Origin: an uncultured Bilophila sp. | Lineage (GTDB): Bacteria; Desulfobacterota; Desulfovibrionia; Desulfovibrionales; Desulfovibrionaceae | NCBI GenBank assembly: GCA_910585945.1 | Contig: CAJUHZ010000010.1 | Location: forward strand, 21,417 to 85,416 | Direction of reading: 5' to 3' | Length of the DNA stretch: 64,000 nucleotides | In this document: piece after piece, positions 47,497-55,398 of the stretch | Layout of the letters: every line of letters starts with the position of its first letter | Position numbering within the stretch: the stretch's first letter is position 1 | The notes under the pieces: model-generated | What the model was told of the DNA's origin: nothing | What the model saw: only the letters and a program-made list of their open reading frames with translations | The model's database searches: none | Program-made: the position numbers and the translations under genes

Positions 47497-47575
47497 GGGC
47501 AGCCCTCATGCGGCTCCCGCTGCAAGGCGTCTTTTTGTCTCTGCGGCGTTTCAGAGTAAACGGTGACCTTGCTGC

Positions 47576-49417
47576 ATGTTCTTCAGTTTCATCCGCAGTA
47601 CCGCCAGCACCTTCATACGTATGCTGTATTCCGGCGACGGACGCGAGGCGGGAAGGGCGGAGGCGGGCGCTTCGCTATGTAACCGTCCCATGACCAGGGA
47701 CGGCGTTTTTCTCCATGTGGACGTCACTGATGAAAAAGGGGTTGTCCTTGCGAGCAGCAGTGAGGATCGCGTGGGAACGTCCGTGGGGGATTCCCCTGCG
47801 TTCAAACTCGCTCTGAGTGGAAAGGATGCCGTGGGCGCGGCTTTGCCCGGACCGAACGCGAACGCCCTTGTCCCCTTTGCCGTGCCTGTGACGCTGGATG
47901 GAAAGACGCGCGGCGTGTTGATGGCCACGGTGGATTTCGCCAGGCTGGGGGAAAAATTCGTTGCGCCGATTCGTATCGGCAAGCAGGGCTATGCTTTTGT
48001 CGCCACCGGCGTGGGCGAGATCATGATCCACCCGGACAAGTCCGAGATCATGGTTCCTGTCGCCCCCACCTCGCTGACGCCCAAGATGGTGAAATGGCGC
48101 AACGGCATATACGAATATTCCTGGAGCGGCCAGGACTGGATCGCCCTGTATGAGACGGACGAACAGTCGAACTGGACGGTGATAGTCAAGGCGCAGGGCG
48201 GCGAGGTTTTCGCGGAGATTCATGATATCGCCAAAAGCACCATCATTCTGACCATCGGCGCAAGCGTGGTGTTCAGCGTCATGCTTTTTCTGGTGGTGCA
48301 TTCCTGATCGCTTCATTGCGGAGAACTGTGGCGTTCGCGGAGGCCGTGCCGAGGGAGAGCTTGATCGCACGCTGGATATCAGATCCGGCGATGAGGTGGG
48401 AATGCTGGCTGAGGCGCTCCGCCATATGGTGAGCAATCTGCGCGACATGCTCACGGCGAGCAGGCGTGGCGAGCAGGATGCGCTTGAACAGAGCGAACGC
48501 GCCGCGGCGGCGGTGCGCGAGGCGGAAATCAGCCGCCAGGAAGCGGAATCCGCCCGTCAGGAGGGCTTGCAGGAAGCTTCCCGCCAGTTGCGTTCTCTGG
48601 TGGAAGGTCTGGCCGGTCATGTGGATGTACTGCGCGGGCGTCTGGAACGGGCGGCTGCCGGCGCGGACGGTCAGTACCGGAGTTCGCAGGAAAACGCACA
48701 GGCCATGACCAGCATGAATGACAGCGTGCGGGCCGTGGCCGAGAGCGCGGCGGCCGCCGCGGCCGGTTCGGCGCATGCCCGGGAAATGGCGATCGGCGGG
48801 CGAGAGATTGTGGTTGGCGTGGCGGAATCCATTTCCGAGGTGAATCATAGCGCCGATGCCCTGAAGACGAGCCTGAACAGCCTTGGCGAAAAGGCCGAGG
48901 GCATCGGGCATGTCATGAATGTTATTACGGATATTGCGGATCAAACCAATCTGCTGGCCCTCAACGCGGCCATTGAGGCCGCCCGCGCGGGCGAGGCCGG
49001 GCGCGGTTTCGCTGTGGTTGCGGACGAAGTGCGCAAGCTGGCGGAAAAGACCATGAAGGCCACGCAGGAAGTGGATGCCGTGGTCAAGGCCATTCAGTGC
49101 GGCACACGGGACACATTCGCATGATGGAAGACACCGCGCGTATTGTGGAAAGCACGGCGGGGCTGGCCAAGAAGGCTGGCGAGTCGCTGAGCGAGATTGT
49201 AAAGACTGTGGAGGAAAGCGCCCTCCAGGTAGACAATATTACCGAGGTCAGCCGTTCCCAGTCCGAGATCAGTGTCGGGATCACCGGGAATATCGAATCC
49301 GTGGGCAATGTGGCGGAAGAAACTTCACGTCTGATGGGCGAGGCCGGGCAGGACTTGAAGGGCGTGCTTGCCATTTCCGACGAATTGGGGCGCAAGATCG
49401 AGACGCTGGGAAGGTAG
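47576..49417 (+). pseudogene. Decayed methyl-accepting chemotaxis receptor
   Basis: Remains of one chemoreceptor spread over several frames. Piece 1 (47576-48307) holds a Cache-type sensor (VFLHVDVTDEKGVVLASS, SVGDSPAFKLALSGKDAV) and the second membrane helix (IILTIGASVVFSVMLFLVV). The HAMP region then shifts frame twice (near 48305 and 48350). Piece 2 (to 49124) carries the signalling hairpin ITDIADQTNLLALNAAIEAARAGEAGRGFAVVADEVRKLAE. A third shift near 49105 leads into the last helix (to 49417). The first membrane helix is missing. Three or more frameshifts point to a pseudogene rather than sequencing error. Confidence 0.85.
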
Positions 49418-49424
49418 GCGCGCG

Positions 49425-50348
49425 ATGAAGCAGGAGGATGTCTTGACGGATCAGGGGTTTCTCGCTTCCGAGTTGGAAATGGCGCCTCCCAATACCAGGG
49501 AGACTGCGTTTTTTCACGTCATCCCCGCGCCTTTGGAAGCGACTGTTTCGTATGGGGGCGGCACGGGGCGTGGTCCGGCGGCCATTCTTGCCGCTTCGCA
49601 GCAACTGGAAGTATGGGACGGAGAAAGCGTGCCGGCGCGGCGTGGCATATATACCCATCCGGCCGTGGACTGTTCGGGCGAGGCGGCGAAACCGCATATG
49701 CCGCCGCCGTCCCTGGAGCGCATCCGGGATGTGGTGGCGGATGTGGCGGCGTGCGGCGGTTTTCCTGTTTTGCTTGGCGGAGAGCATACAGTGACGTATG
49801 CCGCGCTGGCGGCGCTCGTCGCGCGTTTCGGCAGGTTCGGCGTCATTCAGTTCGACGCCCATGCCGATTTGCGCGATACCTACGAGGGCACACCCTGGAG
49901 CCACGCCTGCGTCATGCGGCGCGCCGTGGCGGATCTTGGACTGCCGTTGATCCAGTTCGGCGTGCGCGCGCTCTGTCTGGAAGAAGTGGAGGCGCGGGAG
50001 CAGTACGGCGTGCGTTTTCACGATGCGGCTGAACTGGCCGCCGGCGGCATCCCGGAGATCCCGCGCGATTTTCCGGAGCGGGTCTACCTGAGTTTTGACG
50101 TGGATGGGCTTGATCCCTCGATCATGCCGGCCACGGGAACGCCTGTGCCCGGCGGGCTTGGCTGGTATCAGGCGCTGGAACTGGCTCAAATGGCCTTGCG
50201 CGGCCGTGCCGCAATCGGTTTTGACGTGGTGGAGCTGGCCCCCGTTCCCGGCTTGCACGCCGCCGATTTTACGGCGGCCCGCCTGACGTACGCTCTCATG
50301 GGACTGGTGGAGCGCGCATTCGTGATGGGGCGGTCGTCTTGCCGATAG
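49425..50348 (+). CDS. Agmatinase / arginase-family ureohydrolase
   Basis: Manganese enzyme of 307 residues. Metal ligands are visible: H121 in GGEHT, D144, H146 and D148 in FDAHAD, and D225 and D227 in SFDVDGLDP. The closest named activity is agmatinase (agmatine to putrescine and urea), but relatives act on other guanidino compounds, so the substrate is inferred. No speA or other polyamine gene is adjacent. ATG 49425 is the sensible start. Confidence 0.82.
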   Translation: MKQEDVLTDQGFLASELEMAPPNTRETAFFHVIPAPLEATVSYGGGTGRGPAAILAASQQLEVWDGESVPARRGIYTHPAVDCSGEAAKPHMPPPSLERIRDVVADVAACGGFPVLLGGEHTVTYAALAALVARFGRFGVIQFDAHADLRDTYEGTPWSHACVMRRAVADLGLPLIQFGVRALCLEEVEAREQYGVRFHDAAELAAGGIPEIPRDFPERVYLSFDVDGLDPSIMPATGTPVPGGLGWYQALELAQMALRGRAAIGFDVVELAPVPGLHAADFTAARLTYALMGLVERAFVMGRSSCR

Positions 50349-50381
50349 ACAAGCGGCGGGAAAGAATGGTATTTGCTCTGA

Positions 50382-51116
50382 ATGGACACCTTTTTTGACG
50401 CCGCCAAATCCGTTCTGGACCGCGCAAAGGCAAAATACGGCACGGCCAAGGCCCTGGCCGATGCTTCCGGCGTTGATCCCGCCAATATTTCCCGCTGGAC
50501 GCGCGGCAAGCGAAGCCCCAAACTGGAAGACATTGCGCCTATTTTTGACGTGATGCAGGCCAAAATCGTCCTGCCTGACGAGGAAGACCCCGCCAGGGAC
50601 ATTTGTTTTGTTGACGCCCGCGCCGTACCAGCGGGGGCGAACCAGCCGCCGCCCGAAGTGGAGGACTATCTGGCCGTGCCTCTGGTGGAAGAGGTGGGGG
50701 CCGGGCCAGGTCTCATCCCGCAGGGGGAGCTTTTGTCCTGGTTTCTGGTGTACCGTCATCAGGACGCGATCCGCTATCGGCGGGATCTGATTGCCGTGCG
50801 GATCGGAAAGCGCTCCACGTCCATGCTTCCCATCCTTCATCCAGGCGATGTCGTCCTTGTGGACAGGCAGGATCGTGACGTCATGACGCCGGGCCGGATC
50901 ATGCTTGTCATGGATCCGGACGGAGCGGGCATGATCAAGCGCGTGGCCGTGGAAGAGGTCAAATCCGAACGGGACTGGCGGATTGTCTTTTATTCCGACA
51001 ACGTCGCCAATCACCCTCCCATTGTCTACAGTCTCCGCGAGGATTTCCTCGGTGACTGGGATCGGGCAGTGGTGGGGCGCGCCATTCGGGCGTGGAGCGA
51101 CATAAGCGGGATGTAG
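50382..51116 (+). CDS. HTH/S24-domain repressor (LexA/CI-like)
   Basis: Transcription regulator of 244 residues. An N-terminal helix-turn-helix (about 20-45, TAKALADASGVDPANISRWTRGKRSP) is joined to a C-terminal S24 peptidase domain with the catalytic serine in STSMLPILHPGD (S147) and lysine K186 in MIKRV. Such proteins self-cleave on RecA activation and often guard prophages or stress genes, but no phage genes lie nearby. Confidence 0.82.
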   Translation: MDTFFDAAKSVLDRAKAKYGTAKALADASGVDPANISRWTRGKRSPKLEDIAPIFDVMQAKIVLPDEEDPARDICFVDARAVPAGANQPPPEVEDYLAVPLVEEVGAGPGLIPQGELLSWFLVYRHQDAIRYRRDLIAVRIGKRSTSMLPILHPGDVVLVDRQDRDVMTPGRIMLVMDPDGAGMIKRVAVEEVKSERDWRIVFYSDNVANHPPIVYSLREDFLGDWDRAVVGRAIRAWSDISGM

Positions 51117-51138
51117 AATTATTGTGGATGACCTTTGC

Positions 51139-51208
51139 CGTCAGGCGGGGCCTGACGCAACGAGGCCGCCGTGAATGAGCCAACGGATTCTGGCTTGATC
51201 ACGGCGGC
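51139..51208. terminator. Two hairpins between convergent genes
   Basis: Stem 1 is CGTCAGGC-GGG-GCCTGACG (51139-51157). Stem 2 has 10-bp outer arms GCCGCCGTGA (51165-51174) and TCACGGCGGC (51199-51208), with further pairing inside. They separate the S24 repressor gene from the convergent pheA. Confidence 0.6.
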
Positions 51209-51245
51209 TGTTCCATTGTGATAGCTGTGCGGATCCTGGTTGTCC

Positions 51246-52355
51246 CTACAGCATGTCGCTCCGTTCGTTCCGTCCGGGCGGGTAGCAGCCAAGCAGGCGC
51301 AGGCTGTGGCAGGCGGCGGCAAGGTCACGCAGAATGGCGGCGTGTTCCGGCGCGGCCAGATCAATGTCGAGATCGGCAAAGAAGGCGTATTTCCAGGGTT
51401 CCTGGCGCGAGGGACGCGACTCCAGCTTGTGCAGGTTGATCGAAGCCCGGGCAAGGAGGTTGAGCACTTCCGCCAGAGCGCCCGGGTGATCCGGCAGGGT
51501 GAAGAGGATGGAGGAGCGCAACGGTTCATTCCCCGTTGTCTGCTTTGGCGGCGTCGCTCCGATAACGACGAAGCGGGTCTGGTTGTTGGCTTCATCCTCA
51601 ATGCCGGCGGCAAGCACGCGCAGGGGGAGCAGTCCCGAAAGGCTTTCGTTGCCGATGGAGGCTCCGTCCGGATCGTCCAGGCAGAGTCTGGCCGCAGCCG
51701 CCGTGGATTCGGCCGGCAGAAGGGTTGCCGCCGGCAGGTTGCGCCTGAGCCACTGCTCGCACTGGGCCAGGGCCTGTGGGTGGGAACGCACCGTGCGCAC
51801 CGCGGCAAGATCCGTCGCCCGGGAGAGCAGACAGTGCCGGATCGGGCTGATGAATTCAGCCTGAATGAAGACCTCATGCTCCATGAAGAGGTCAAAGCAC
51901 TGGCCGACGGTTCCGTGCAGGGCGTTTTCCAGCGGGGCCACGCCGAGATCGCACGAGCCGCCGCTGACCGAGGCGAAAATCTCGCGGAAGTCGCGGCAGG
52001 GCTGATAGTGCATGAGCGTGCCGAAGTAGGCGCGGGCCGCAGCGTGGGAATGCGTGCCTTCCGGCCCGAGAAACGCCACCCGGCGCGGCCGCTGCAAGTC
52101 GCGCGAGGACGAAAAGATCTCGCGCCAGATCGCCCTGATATGCCCGGCAGGCAACGGGCCGTGCGACAGCGCGGCGAGGCGCTCAAGCACGGCGCGCTCG
52201 CGCTCCGGCCGGAAGATGGGGCCAGCTTCGGCGGCCTTGAACCGGCCTACGGCCAGGCTCAGTTCCGCCCGTTCGTTGAGCAGGGCGAGGAGGTGCGCGT
52301 CAACCTCGTCGATGCGGCTCCGGAGCGCGTCAAGTTCGCCGGAATCGTGCGTCAT
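51246..52355 (-). CDS. pheA: Chorismate mutase / prephenate dehydratase (P-protein)
   Basis: Bifunctional enzyme for phenylalanine synthesis, 369 residues. Chorismate mutase domain (about 5-85), prephenate dehydratase domain starting at FLGPEGTHSHAAA (95-107) with LGVAPLENALHGTVG, and a C-terminal ACT domain (about 285-355, LPDHPGALAEVLNLLARASINLHKLESRPSR) for Phe feedback. Last gene of the three-gene aromatic operon behind the Phe/Tyr leader. Confidence 0.96.
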   Translation of the reverse strand: MTHDSGELDALRSRIDEVDAHLLALLNERAELSLAVGRFKAAEAGPIFRPERERAVLERLAALSHGPLPAGHIRAIWREIFSSSRDLQRPRRVAFLGPEGTHSHAAARAYFGTLMHYQPCRDFREIFASVSGGSCDLGVAPLENALHGTVGQCFDLFMEHEVFIQAEFISPIRHCLLSRATDLAAVRTVRSHPQALAQCEQWLRRNLPAATLLPAESTAAAARLCLDDPDGASIGNESLSGLLPLRVLAAGIEDEANNQTRFVVIGATPPKQTTGNEPLRSSILFTLPDHPGALAEVLNLLARASINLHKLESRPSRQEPWKYAFFADLDIDLAAPEHAAILRDLAAACHSLRLLGCYPPGRNERSDML

Positions 52356-52356
52356 T

Positions 52357-53343
52357 TCAGCTCTCCTGAATATTTTCCCGAATCCTCATGCCGAAGTGCC
52401 GGCCGGCCTCGTCAAGACGGCAGAGAATACGATCGCCGGGACGGAGATCCACCACGCTGACGGGCGTGCCGTCGGCGCGGACAAGACGGATCGTTTCCGC
52501 GTTTTGCAGAAAAACGCCGCCGGAGCCGCCTTCCGCGTCGGCTTCCGCGCGGATGTACAGCATCGGGCGGACTTCCGTCTTGATGCGCCCCACGGTGACC
52601 AGGGAGGTTTGGCCGTCCGCTCCCACGATGAGCGTTTCATCCCCCGGGGCAAGCTCGCCGGCATAGGAAGTCCTGTCGCCGGGCCGGATCACATAGGAAT
52701 GAACCCCGCCCGCGTTGATGCGGAACGGCCGCGCCGCCACATATTCGTTGTGTTCCGTTTCGGCATGAACGAGAAAGGTGAACGCGCTCGAGTTGCCGAC
52801 AAGCATCCCCTGCCCGCGGCGCAGGAGGGAAAGTGTGTCCACGCAGACCCGGTGGCCAAGCCCCACGGGCCGTACTTCCTGCACTGTGGCCGCGCTCAGG
52901 GCGAGCGCTCCCTGCGACAGCTTGAGTTCAGCGACAATGCCTTTGAGATCGGGCAGGGCCTCGGGGAGGATGACGATCGTTGGCGCGCCGCGTTCGAGGA
53001 TGCCGGCCGCCAGGCGGGCTTCCGCGCCTGATCCCGCTTCCAGCGCAAGGCGCGGGGCCACGTCCGGCTGCGCGAGGAGGTTTTCCACCGGGATGATTTC
53101 CCAACCGCGCCGGAGCACGATATTTTCTCCGGCGCGCGCGCGTGCGGCCGCCTGCTCCTCGTCTTCCTTGCCGGCAAGGGTCAGCGTCGGCATGCTTGTG
53201 TCGTCCCGCACGTCGCACAGGGCCAGGCCGGCCACGGACTGGACATGGGCGGCGTCGGTGATGACGCCGTCCACGCCGGATTCAAGAGCGAGGGTCACGT
53301 CTTCCTTGGCGAACGGCACGCTTTTGAAGAAAATGGCGGGCAT
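52357..53343 (-). CDS. 3-dehydroquinate synthase II (archaeal type)
   Basis: Oxidative deaminase that turns 2-amino-3,7-dideoxy-threo-hept-6-ulosonate into dehydroquinate, replacing AroB. It has 328 residues with the family blocks SGVDGVITDA, LGHRVCVDTLSLLRRGQGMLVGNSS, ETEHNEYVAARPFRINAGGVHSYV and TEVRPMLYI. It lies 1 bp from pheA and 3 bp from its pathway partner, so the operon is tight. Confidence 0.92.
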   Translation of the reverse strand: MPAIFFKSVPFAKEDVTLALESGVDGVITDAAHVQSVAGLALCDVRDDTSMPTLTLAGKEDEEQAAARARAGENIVLRRGWEIIPVENLLAQPDVAPRLALEAGSGAEARLAAGILERGAPTIVILPEALPDLKGIVAELKLSQGALALSAATVQEVRPVGLGHRVCVDTLSLLRRGQGMLVGNSSAFTFLVHAETEHNEYVAARPFRINAGGVHSYVIRPGDRTSYAGELAPGDETLIVGADGQTSLVTVGRIKTEVRPMLYIRAEADAEGGSGGVFLQNAETIRLVRADGTPVSVVDLRPGDRILCRLDEAGRHFGMRIRENIQES

Positions 53344-53346
53344 GGA

Positions 53347-54144
53347 TCAGTCCTCCACCAGCGCCAGAGCCTGTTCGAGCGGCATGTTTTCATGCACGAG
53401 ACCGCGCAGTGCCTGAACGAGCCTTGTGCGGCGCGGGTGTTGGAAGACGTTGCGCCCCACCGACAGGCCCGAGCCGCCCGCCTTGAGCGAATTGTCCACC
53501 ATTTCCAGGAATTGCCGCGTGCTTTCGGTGCGCGGTCCGCCGGCGATGACCACCGGAATGCAGCAGGCCGAAACCACGTCGGAGAAGGATTCCATGTCTC
53601 CGGTGTAGGGCACCTTGACCACATCCGCGCCGAGCTCCACCCCCACGCGGGCGCAATGCGCCACCACGGCGGGATCGAATTCGTTATCCACACGCGGTCC
53701 GCGTGCGTAGACCATGGCGAGCAGGGGCATGCCCCATTCATCGGCGCTGCGGGCGACCCTGCCGAGGTCGGCCAGCATTTCGCGTTCGTTCGTGTCGCCC
53801 AGGTTGACATGCACGGAGACGCCGTCCGCGCCGAGGCGCACGGCTTCTTCCACTGTCCCGACAAGCGTTTTGCTGTTGGAGAGCGGGGAAAGGGAAGTGG
53901 AGGCGGAAAGATGGACGATAAGGCCCACGTCACGCCCCGAGGCGCGGTGCCCGCAACGGACCAGCCCCTTGTGCATGAGCACCGCGTCCGCTCCCGAATT
54001 GGCCATATCGACAATGGTTTCGCGCATGTCGATGATGCCGTCGATCGGTCCGACGCTCACGCCATGATCCATGGGAACAATGATGGCGCGCTGGGTCTTG
54101 CGGTTGAGGATGCGTTCAAGACGAATGGTTTTTCCCAGGCTCAT
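53347..54144 (-). CDS. 2-amino-3,7-dideoxy-D-threo-hept-6-ulosonate synthase
   Basis: Class I aldolase (MJ0400 family) catalysing the first step of the archaeal-type shikimate entry. It has 265 residues: PMDHGVSVGP (24-33), VHVNLGDTNE (111-120) and the Schiff-base lysine in VVKVPYTGD (K177). The DeoC/FbaB-like fold is clear; the ADH synthase role is favoured by adjacency to DHQ synthase II. AAGGAG lies 7 nt before ATG 54144. Expression is probably governed by the upstream attenuator. Confidence 0.9.
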   Translation of the reverse strand: MSLGKTIRLERILNRKTQRAIIVPMDHGVSVGPIDGIIDMRETIVDMANSGADAVLMHKGLVRCGHRASGRDVGLIVHLSASTSLSPLSNSKTLVGTVEEAVRLGADGVSVHVNLGDTNEREMLADLGRVARSADEWGMPLLAMVYARGPRVDNEFDPAVVAHCARVGVELGADVVKVPYTGDMESFSDVVSACCIPVVIAGGPRTESTRQFLEMVDNSLKAGGSGLSVGRNVFQHPRRTRLVQALRGLVHENMPLEQALALVED

Positions 54145-54196
54145 GATGAAACTCCTTCATCGTTGCCGGGGAGAGGGGCTTCCGCGATCCGTCATG

Positions 54197-54229
54197 AAAA
54201 AAGGACCGCGGATTTCACACCCGCGGTCC
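54197..54229 (-). terminator. Attenuator terminator of the aromatic operon
   Basis: On the minus strand a perfect 9-bp stem GGACCGCGG (54229-54221) and CCGCGGTCC (54211-54203) with a 9-nt loop is followed by six T (54202-54197). It sits between the leader peptide and the first structural gene, 53 nt before its ATG. Confidence 0.85.
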
Positions 54230-54246
54230 CCGATGTTTGCCGGACA

Positions 54247-54360
54247 TTACGCCAAGCCGAACACCGTGTTCCCGCGGATGCACCCAAAATAATAAAAGAA
54301 GCCAAAGAAGAAGCTTCTTTCATGAATGGCGAGGGTATGGGAAACACGCTTCTGAAGCAT
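54247..54360 (-). CDS. Phe/Tyr-rich attenuator leader peptide
   Basis: A 37-codon frame from ATG 54360 with AGGTG about 6 nt upstream. Residues 16-26 read SFFFGFFYYFG: six Phe and two Tyr in nine positions, like the E. coli PheL leader. The stop (54247-54249) is 18 nt before the terminator stem. Codons 28-30 contain CCGCGG (54277-54272), which can pair with the 5' arm of the terminator and act as antiterminator when ribosomes stall on Phe or Tyr codons. Confidence 0.85.
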   Translation of the reverse strand: MLQKRVSHTLAIHERSFFFGFFYYFGCIRGNTVFGLA

Positions 54361-54389
54361 GACGACACCTGATTACTTTGTTGAAAGGC

Positions 54390-54419
54390 AACGTACTCCC
54401 ATCCCGGGAAGGCTGTCAA
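54390..54419 (-). promoter_or_regulatory. Promoter of the aromatic operon leader
   Basis: Perfect TTGACA (54414-54419) and TACGTT (54390-54395) at 18 nt, which places the start about 20-25 nt before the leader ATG. Confidence 0.6.
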
Positions 54420-54487
54420 GAAAAAAAGAGCGCGTTTCGACGACCTGCGGCGTGCGAAAAAATACGGCATCGACTACCGGCGGCTCA

Positions 54488-55042
54488 TCATGCCCGAACA
54501 TGGGGGAGTTTGTACCCCTCATAAAAATACGACTGTTCAATACCCTTGAAGATGACTTCGCGGTCGCTGATCTTATCGGTCAAATACGGTTGGAGGAGGG
54601 TGCGGAGTTCCAGATCGTTGACCGGGCTACGCTCCATGGCCTGAAGATAGGCATTTTTGTCAATACGTTGCCAGTCCACCACCTTGCCAAGATTCTTCTT
54701 CAGGATCATATCCACCCAGATGCGTGTGGCGCGTCCATTCCCCTCCCGGAAGGGATGGGCGATGTTCATCTCTACATATTTGGCGATGATCTGTTCAAAA
54801 CCGGTTTCTGGCATTTTTTCAATAACGGCCAGAATTTCTTTCAGATAGAGACAGCTGGCAAAGCGGAAATTGCCCTTGGCGATATTCACCTCGCGGAGTT
54901 GTCCGGCAAGGTCGTGGAGGCCGTCAAAGAGATATTTGTGTATCTGTTGCAGACCTCTTGTTGTGCCCACTTCCATCTTGTCGATATCGGAGCTTTCAAA
55001 GAGACGGAGCGCGTTGTTCAGGCTGCGTTCATCAATATTCAT
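54488..55042 (-). CDS. Fic-domain AMP transferase, class III
   Basis: Enzyme of 184 residues that transfers AMP (or another phosphate group) to target proteins. The Fic motif HPFREGNGR is complete at 96-104, so it should be active. A C-terminal helix carries SYFYEG (171-176), fitting the (S/T)xxxE(G/N) inhibitory motif that class III Fic proteins such as Neisseria NmFic use for self-inhibition. No separate antitoxin gene is evident. The known targets of NmFic are gyrase and topoisomerase IV; the target here is unknown. It has its own promoter at 55107. Confidence 0.9.
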   Translation of the reverse strand: MNIDERSLNNALRLFESSDIDKMEVGTTRGLQQIHKYLFDGLHDLAGQLREVNIAKGNFRFASCLYLKEILAVIEKMPETGFEQIIAKYVEMNIAHPFREGNGRATRIWVDMILKKNLGKVVDWQRIDKNAYLQAMERSPVNDLELRTLLQPYLTDKISDREVIFKGIEQSYFYEGYKLPHVRA

Positions 55043-55106
55043 GGGTTGCCCTGTCAGCTTTCGATCTTGGCTGCAATCTTGTCAGTTTCGGCACGCAACA
55101 CTTTTG

Positions 55107-55135
55107 AAAATACCAGGACAAAGGCCGATTTTCAA
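55107..55135 (-). promoter_or_regulatory. Promoter of the fic gene
   Basis: TTGAAA (55130-55135), a 17-nt spacer and TATTTT (55107-55112). Just upstream, 55143-55167 has repeated GGTTCAAA-like half-sites (GAACCGGTTCGAATCAGTTTGAACC on the plus strand, split by spacers), possibly an operator. Confidence 0.6.
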
Positions 55136-55246
55136 TGTTTTTGAACCGGTTCGAATCAGTTTGAACCAGGGGCGGCGGGCCAGACGGTTTCTTGAAAACT
55201 GCCTGTTGAGGTTTGGGGCGCTCCCTCTGGCGACTGCCGCGTCAAC

Positions 55247-55274
55247 TTTACATTTTTGCCTGTTAAGGTAGAAT
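55247..55274 (+). promoter_or_regulatory. Promoter of argS
   Basis: TTTACA (55247-55252), a 16-nt spacer and TAGAAT (55269-55274), leaving a leader of about 115 nt before argS that can form a TCCCAC/GTGGGA stem. The gap 55043-55398 otherwise holds only the fic promoter. Confidence 0.6.
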
Positions 55275-55398
55275 CAGGAAGATCCGGGGCGCTCCCACAC
55301 ACGCGATTCATGAGGTGGGAGAATGGCCCGACTGCCGCGACAGCCCGGTTTGAGGCGCGGGCGCGTCGAGTTGAACATCAAATTTTTTGGGGTGATTC

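Noticed and set aside
50382..51116. Prophage remnant around the S24 repressor
   Set aside because: No integrase, structural or att-like sequences nearby; the neighbours are ordinary metabolic genes.
54192..54470. A 92-codon minus-strand frame covering the aromatic leader region
   Set aside because: It is one frame off from the Phe/Tyr-rich leader, runs through the terminator hairpin and starts upstream of the predicted promoter.
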